Shown one piece after another: positions 62,034 to 64,000 of a stretch of DNA of 64,000 nt. How positions within the stretch are numbered: the first letter of the stretch is position 1; each line of letters starts with the position of its first letter. The position numbers and the translations under genes are program-made. Below the pieces are notes generated by a model that saw only the letters and a list, made by a program, of their open reading frames with translations, made no database searches and was not told the DNA's origin. This DNA comes from Bacteroidota bacterium (GTDB lineage Bacteria > Bacteroidota > Bacteroidia > Bacteroidales > Dysgonomonadaceae), in contig JAEZGN010000021.1 in assembly GCA_023437305.1 (NCBI GenBank), positions 248,001 to 312,000 of the forward strand, in the 5' to 3' direction.

Positions 62034-63251
62034 TCAGCTATAATATATCTCAAACAGCCTTGTACGCGCCAACAGACATGCCCCTACAACGCCGGCTTTA
62101 TCTTTTAGCTTCGAGATACTAATTGTTGAATCTTTATTTACAAGGTTTAGAGAGTATTTTCGTATTGCAGTTTTGATAGGTTGCATAATATAATCCTCCG
62201 TCATAGAAACAGTTCCACCTATTATAACCATCTCAGGATTAAATATATTAATCAGTCCGGCTATTTGCTCTCCCAATTTTCTACCTATCTCCTCTACTAG
62301 ATCTATACAGAGGACATCCTCTTTATTTACAGCAGCTATAATTTCATCCAGCGTAACATTATCTCCTTTTAATATCTTCTCCGACAGCAAAGAAGAACCT
62401 CCCTCTTGAGCCAATTCGAATAAACGACGATGCATAGCATGTCCCGAAGCCTCTGTCTCAAGACACCCTTTTTTACCGCAATGACAGATAATTTCATTGT
62501 CATATATTTTCATATGACCAAACTCTCCGGCAAATCCGGATTTCCCCGTATACACCTTACCATCAATGATTATTCCGATAGCAAGCCCCCAACTAACATT
62601 TACAAAAATGATGTTTTTCTCGCTATTTACACACCCAGCAAGGTATTCTCCATAGGTCATGGCTCGCGTGTCATTATCTATGGTAACTTTATATCCGTTC
62701 AATTTTTCGGATATAATATCAGCCAGCGGCCTCTCCTCAAAATAAAATATACTGTAACTGTAACCGGATTCAGGATTAACACGACCGGATATATTCACAT
62801 TGATATTCAATATCTTATTTTTATCAACAGTCTGCTTATCTATAAAATCAAGAATTATGCTGCAAAGCTTGTTTAGCGCCTCCGGAGTATTTTGCATCTG
62901 ATACGCCACACCCATCGTCAGATCTATCATATCCCCCTTAAAGTTTATAATACCTATATTTACAGCGGACTGCTTGATATCAACACCGATAAAATACCCC
63001 GACTCAGGGTTAAGCCCATACAGATTAGGATACCTGCCACCTGTTGTTTCCAGCTTTCCATAGTCATTTATATATCCGTCATCGTACATCTCACCTATAA
63101 GCTTCGTTACGGTAGGAATACTTAAATCCAGCTCTTTTGATAGTTCGGTTATCGTAGAGCTCCCATTCTGAATATAGTAGTTTATTATATTCTTCTTTAT
63201 CAGAGCACTTTTTGTACCTCTTTCAATCTCCTGAAGCAGTTGTATATTCAT
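62034..63251 (-). CDS. ROK-family transcriptional repressor/sugar sensor
   Basis: About 405 residues from the ATG at 63251 (MNIQLLQEIERGTK); the longer frame begins before the promoter. An N-terminal winged helix (about 12-75) with STITELSKELDLSIPTVTKL precedes a ROK domain (about 85-400) with the kinase-like phosphate motif GVDIKQSAVNIGI, VTIDNDTRAM, GFAGEFGHM and the zinc site CHCGKKGCLE. ROK repressors such as NagC and Mlc release DNA on binding a sugar. It sits between the large minus-strand PUL operon and a divergent DUF4434 gene, so both are its likely targets. Confidence 0.88.
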   Translation of the reverse strand: MNIQLLQEIERGTKSALIKKNIINYYIQNGSSTITELSKELDLSIPTVTKLIGEMYDDGYINDYGKLETTGGRYPNLYGLNPESGYFIGVDIKQSAVNIGIINFKGDMIDLTMGVAYQMQNTPEALNKLCSIILDFIDKQTVDKNKILNINVNISGRVNPESGYSYSIFYFEERPLADIISEKLNGYKVTIDNDTRAMTYGEYLAGCVNSEKNIIFVNVSWGLAIGIIIDGKVYTGKSGFAGEFGHMKIYDNEIICHCGKKGCLETEASGHAMHRRLFELAQEGGSSLLSEKILKGDNVTLDEIIAAVNKEDVLCIDLVEEIGRKLGEQIAGLINIFNPEMVIIGGTVSMTEDYIMQPIKTAIRKYSLNLVNKDSTISISKLKDKAGVVGACLLARTRLFEIYYS

Positions 63252-63304
63252 ATCTTTTTGATAATTATTGTATTTTTCTTGCAAAGAAATATCTAAGCAG
63301 AAAA

Positions 63305-63312
63305 CAAATATA
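63305..63312 (-). promoter_or_regulatory. Promoter -7 box of the ROK gene
   Basis: Minus-strand TATATTTG (plus-strand CAAATATA) is exact. The -33 region is weak. Transcription would start near 63298, about 47 bases before the ATG at 63251, which argues against the longer frame that begins at 63344. Confidence 0.5.
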
Positions 63313-63496
63313 CTAAAAAAAATTATTAACCATTTATTTCTCATCTCACCCCTTCTGCAATGAAGGATTTTGTCTAGATATTATCTCTCATGGTTTTCAT
63401 ATAACCAAATGCCGATTCCCTATTTGCGAGCGATAGATATTTATCAAACTGATATAATAAACATAAAAACCACAAACTATATATATAATTAATATT

Positions 63497-63540
63497 TTTA
63501 TTAAATACGATTGATATAAAAAATATATTTACTACATTTG
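63497..63540 (+). promoter_or_regulatory. Promoter of the divergent DUF4434 gene with operator-like dyad
   Basis: The -7 box TACATTTG (63533-63540) is exact, with ATTG (63510-63513) as -33, spacer 19. The 12-mer TTTATTAAATAC (63497-63508) is identical to one in the PUL operon promoter. The leader is about 155 bases. Confidence 0.6.
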
Positions 63541-63704
63541 TTTTTGAAAAACTAAAGACACTCTTCTTTCTCTATATATAAAATCAGGAAAGGATCATTA
63601 GACGTGGTGATTCTTGAAACTATTTAGAAGTGCTTACATTTATTTTATAAACATCAAGTCTTCTCGAATAATAAAATACAATATATTTAACCAAATGTAA
63701 TATA

Positions 63705-64000
63705 ATGGAAACAGATAACCGCAGAGATTTTTTGAAAAAGGTTGCAGTGGGCGGAATGTCGGCCATGGCAATTCCGGCTATTACCTCCTGTAGAGGTTCA
63801 ACCTCAACAGATAATAAAATATTAAAAGCTGACCCTTCTATTCAAAGCAACCTTATCGTACCCAAAGAAAATGGGATTCGAATAACAGGAACTTTTCTGG
63901 ATGAAGTATCCCACGATATACCTCATCAAAATTGGGGAGAGAAAGAATGGGATCTCGATTTTCGACACATGAAAAACATTGGGATCGACACCGTCATACT
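63705..64000 (+). CDS. Tat-exported DUF4434 lipoprotein, N-terminal part (cut by window edge)
   Basis: 98 residues are visible before the window ends. The N-terminus METDNRRDFLKKVAVGG is a twin-arginine signal, with AMAIPAITSC as lipobox, so a Tat-exported lipoprotein is likely. The domain opens with RITGTFLDEVSHDIPHQNWG and RHMKNIGIDTVIL, the classical DUF4434 beginning. It is divergent from the ROK gene and is the fourth DUF4434 protein of the locus; it probably opens a second operon controlled by the same repressor. Confidence 0.82.
   Translation, partial: METDNRRDFLKKVAVGGMSAMAIPAITSCRGSTSTDNKILKADPSIQSNLIVPKENGIRITGTFLDEVSHDIPHQNWGEKEWDLDFRHMKNIGIDTVI

Noticed and set aside
63252..63344. 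N-terminal extension of the ROK gene with a hydrophobic stretch that would look like a membrane anchor
   Set aside because: The promoter box at 63305-63312 lies inside it, and ROK repressors start near the helix-turn-helix; the ATG at 63251 fits better.
1..64000. CRISPR arrays, rRNA operons, intact insertion sequences
   Set aside because: No regularly spaced repeats, rRNA sequence or intact transposase gene was seen on either strand.

Overview
The window looks like the chromosome of an AT-rich gut- or environment-type Bacteroidales bacterium; a Dysgonomonas-like genome is my best guess. The evidence is a SusC/SusD pair with a surface glycan-binding lipoprotein, a probable type IX secretion (T9SS) sorting domain, promoters of the Bacteroides form (-33 TTTG, -7 TAnnTTTG), bactofilins, and many exported proteins with Bacteroidetes-style lipoprotein signals. 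The species call is inference; no rRNA or tRNA gene, CRISPR array or intact insertion sequence is visible.

Region 1 (1-5971) is a decaying sugar locus on the minus strand: the start of an MFS sugar permease, a degenerate GH32-like exported protein, a second GH32 gene broken by a one-base frameshift, and a truncated IPT/TIG lipoprotein joined to the tail of an unknown gene. A divergent GntR/LacI-type regulator follows, preceded by an array of AAATGTAA half-sites. Region 2 (6681-22925) is a probable contact or surface toxin locus: a T9SS-sorted 988-residue protein, a 3269-residue SpvB/FG-GAP/RHS protein whose C-terminus is a glucosaminidase (peptidoglycan hydrolase) domain, and an overlapping lipoprotein gene placed like an immunity gene. 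A TPR/LuxR-type regulator is divergent to it.

Region 3 (23244-25302) is a compact three-gene unit bounded by terminators: bactofilin, an actin-like ATPase that appears circularly permuted (its phosphate-1 motif is at the C-terminus), and a second bactofilin. I regard it as the best candidate for an undescribed system. Region 4 (25408-40272) is mixed: a methyltransferase-RsgA pair, four tandem exported paralogs, a UV-damage glycosylase and glutathione peroxidase pair, a decayed F420-type reductase, a four-gene membrane/lipoprotein operon with a near-ideal promoter, an integrase scar, an AraC-GyrI regulator, an extended SDR, a Crp-like regulator and a DUF1304 protein.

Region 5 (40518-64000) is a large polysaccharide-utilisation-like locus, nearly all on the minus strand. 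In transcription order it encodes an exported phosphoesterase, an AGE epimerase, ribokinase, a DUF4434 protein, a sialate O-acetylesterase, a phosphoesterase-DUF4434 fusion, an ADP-ribosylglycohydrolase lipoprotein, a ureide/ribose-type permease, another DUF4434 protein, SusC, SusD, a glycan-binding lipoprotein and a GH27 alpha-galactosidase. A ROK repressor and a divergent fourth DUF4434 gene lie at the right edge. The combination of exported ADP-ribosyl hydrolase, phosphoesterases, ribose-type permease and ribokinase suggests scavenging of ribose or galactose from nucleotide- or glycan-linked substrates; the substrate itself is inference.
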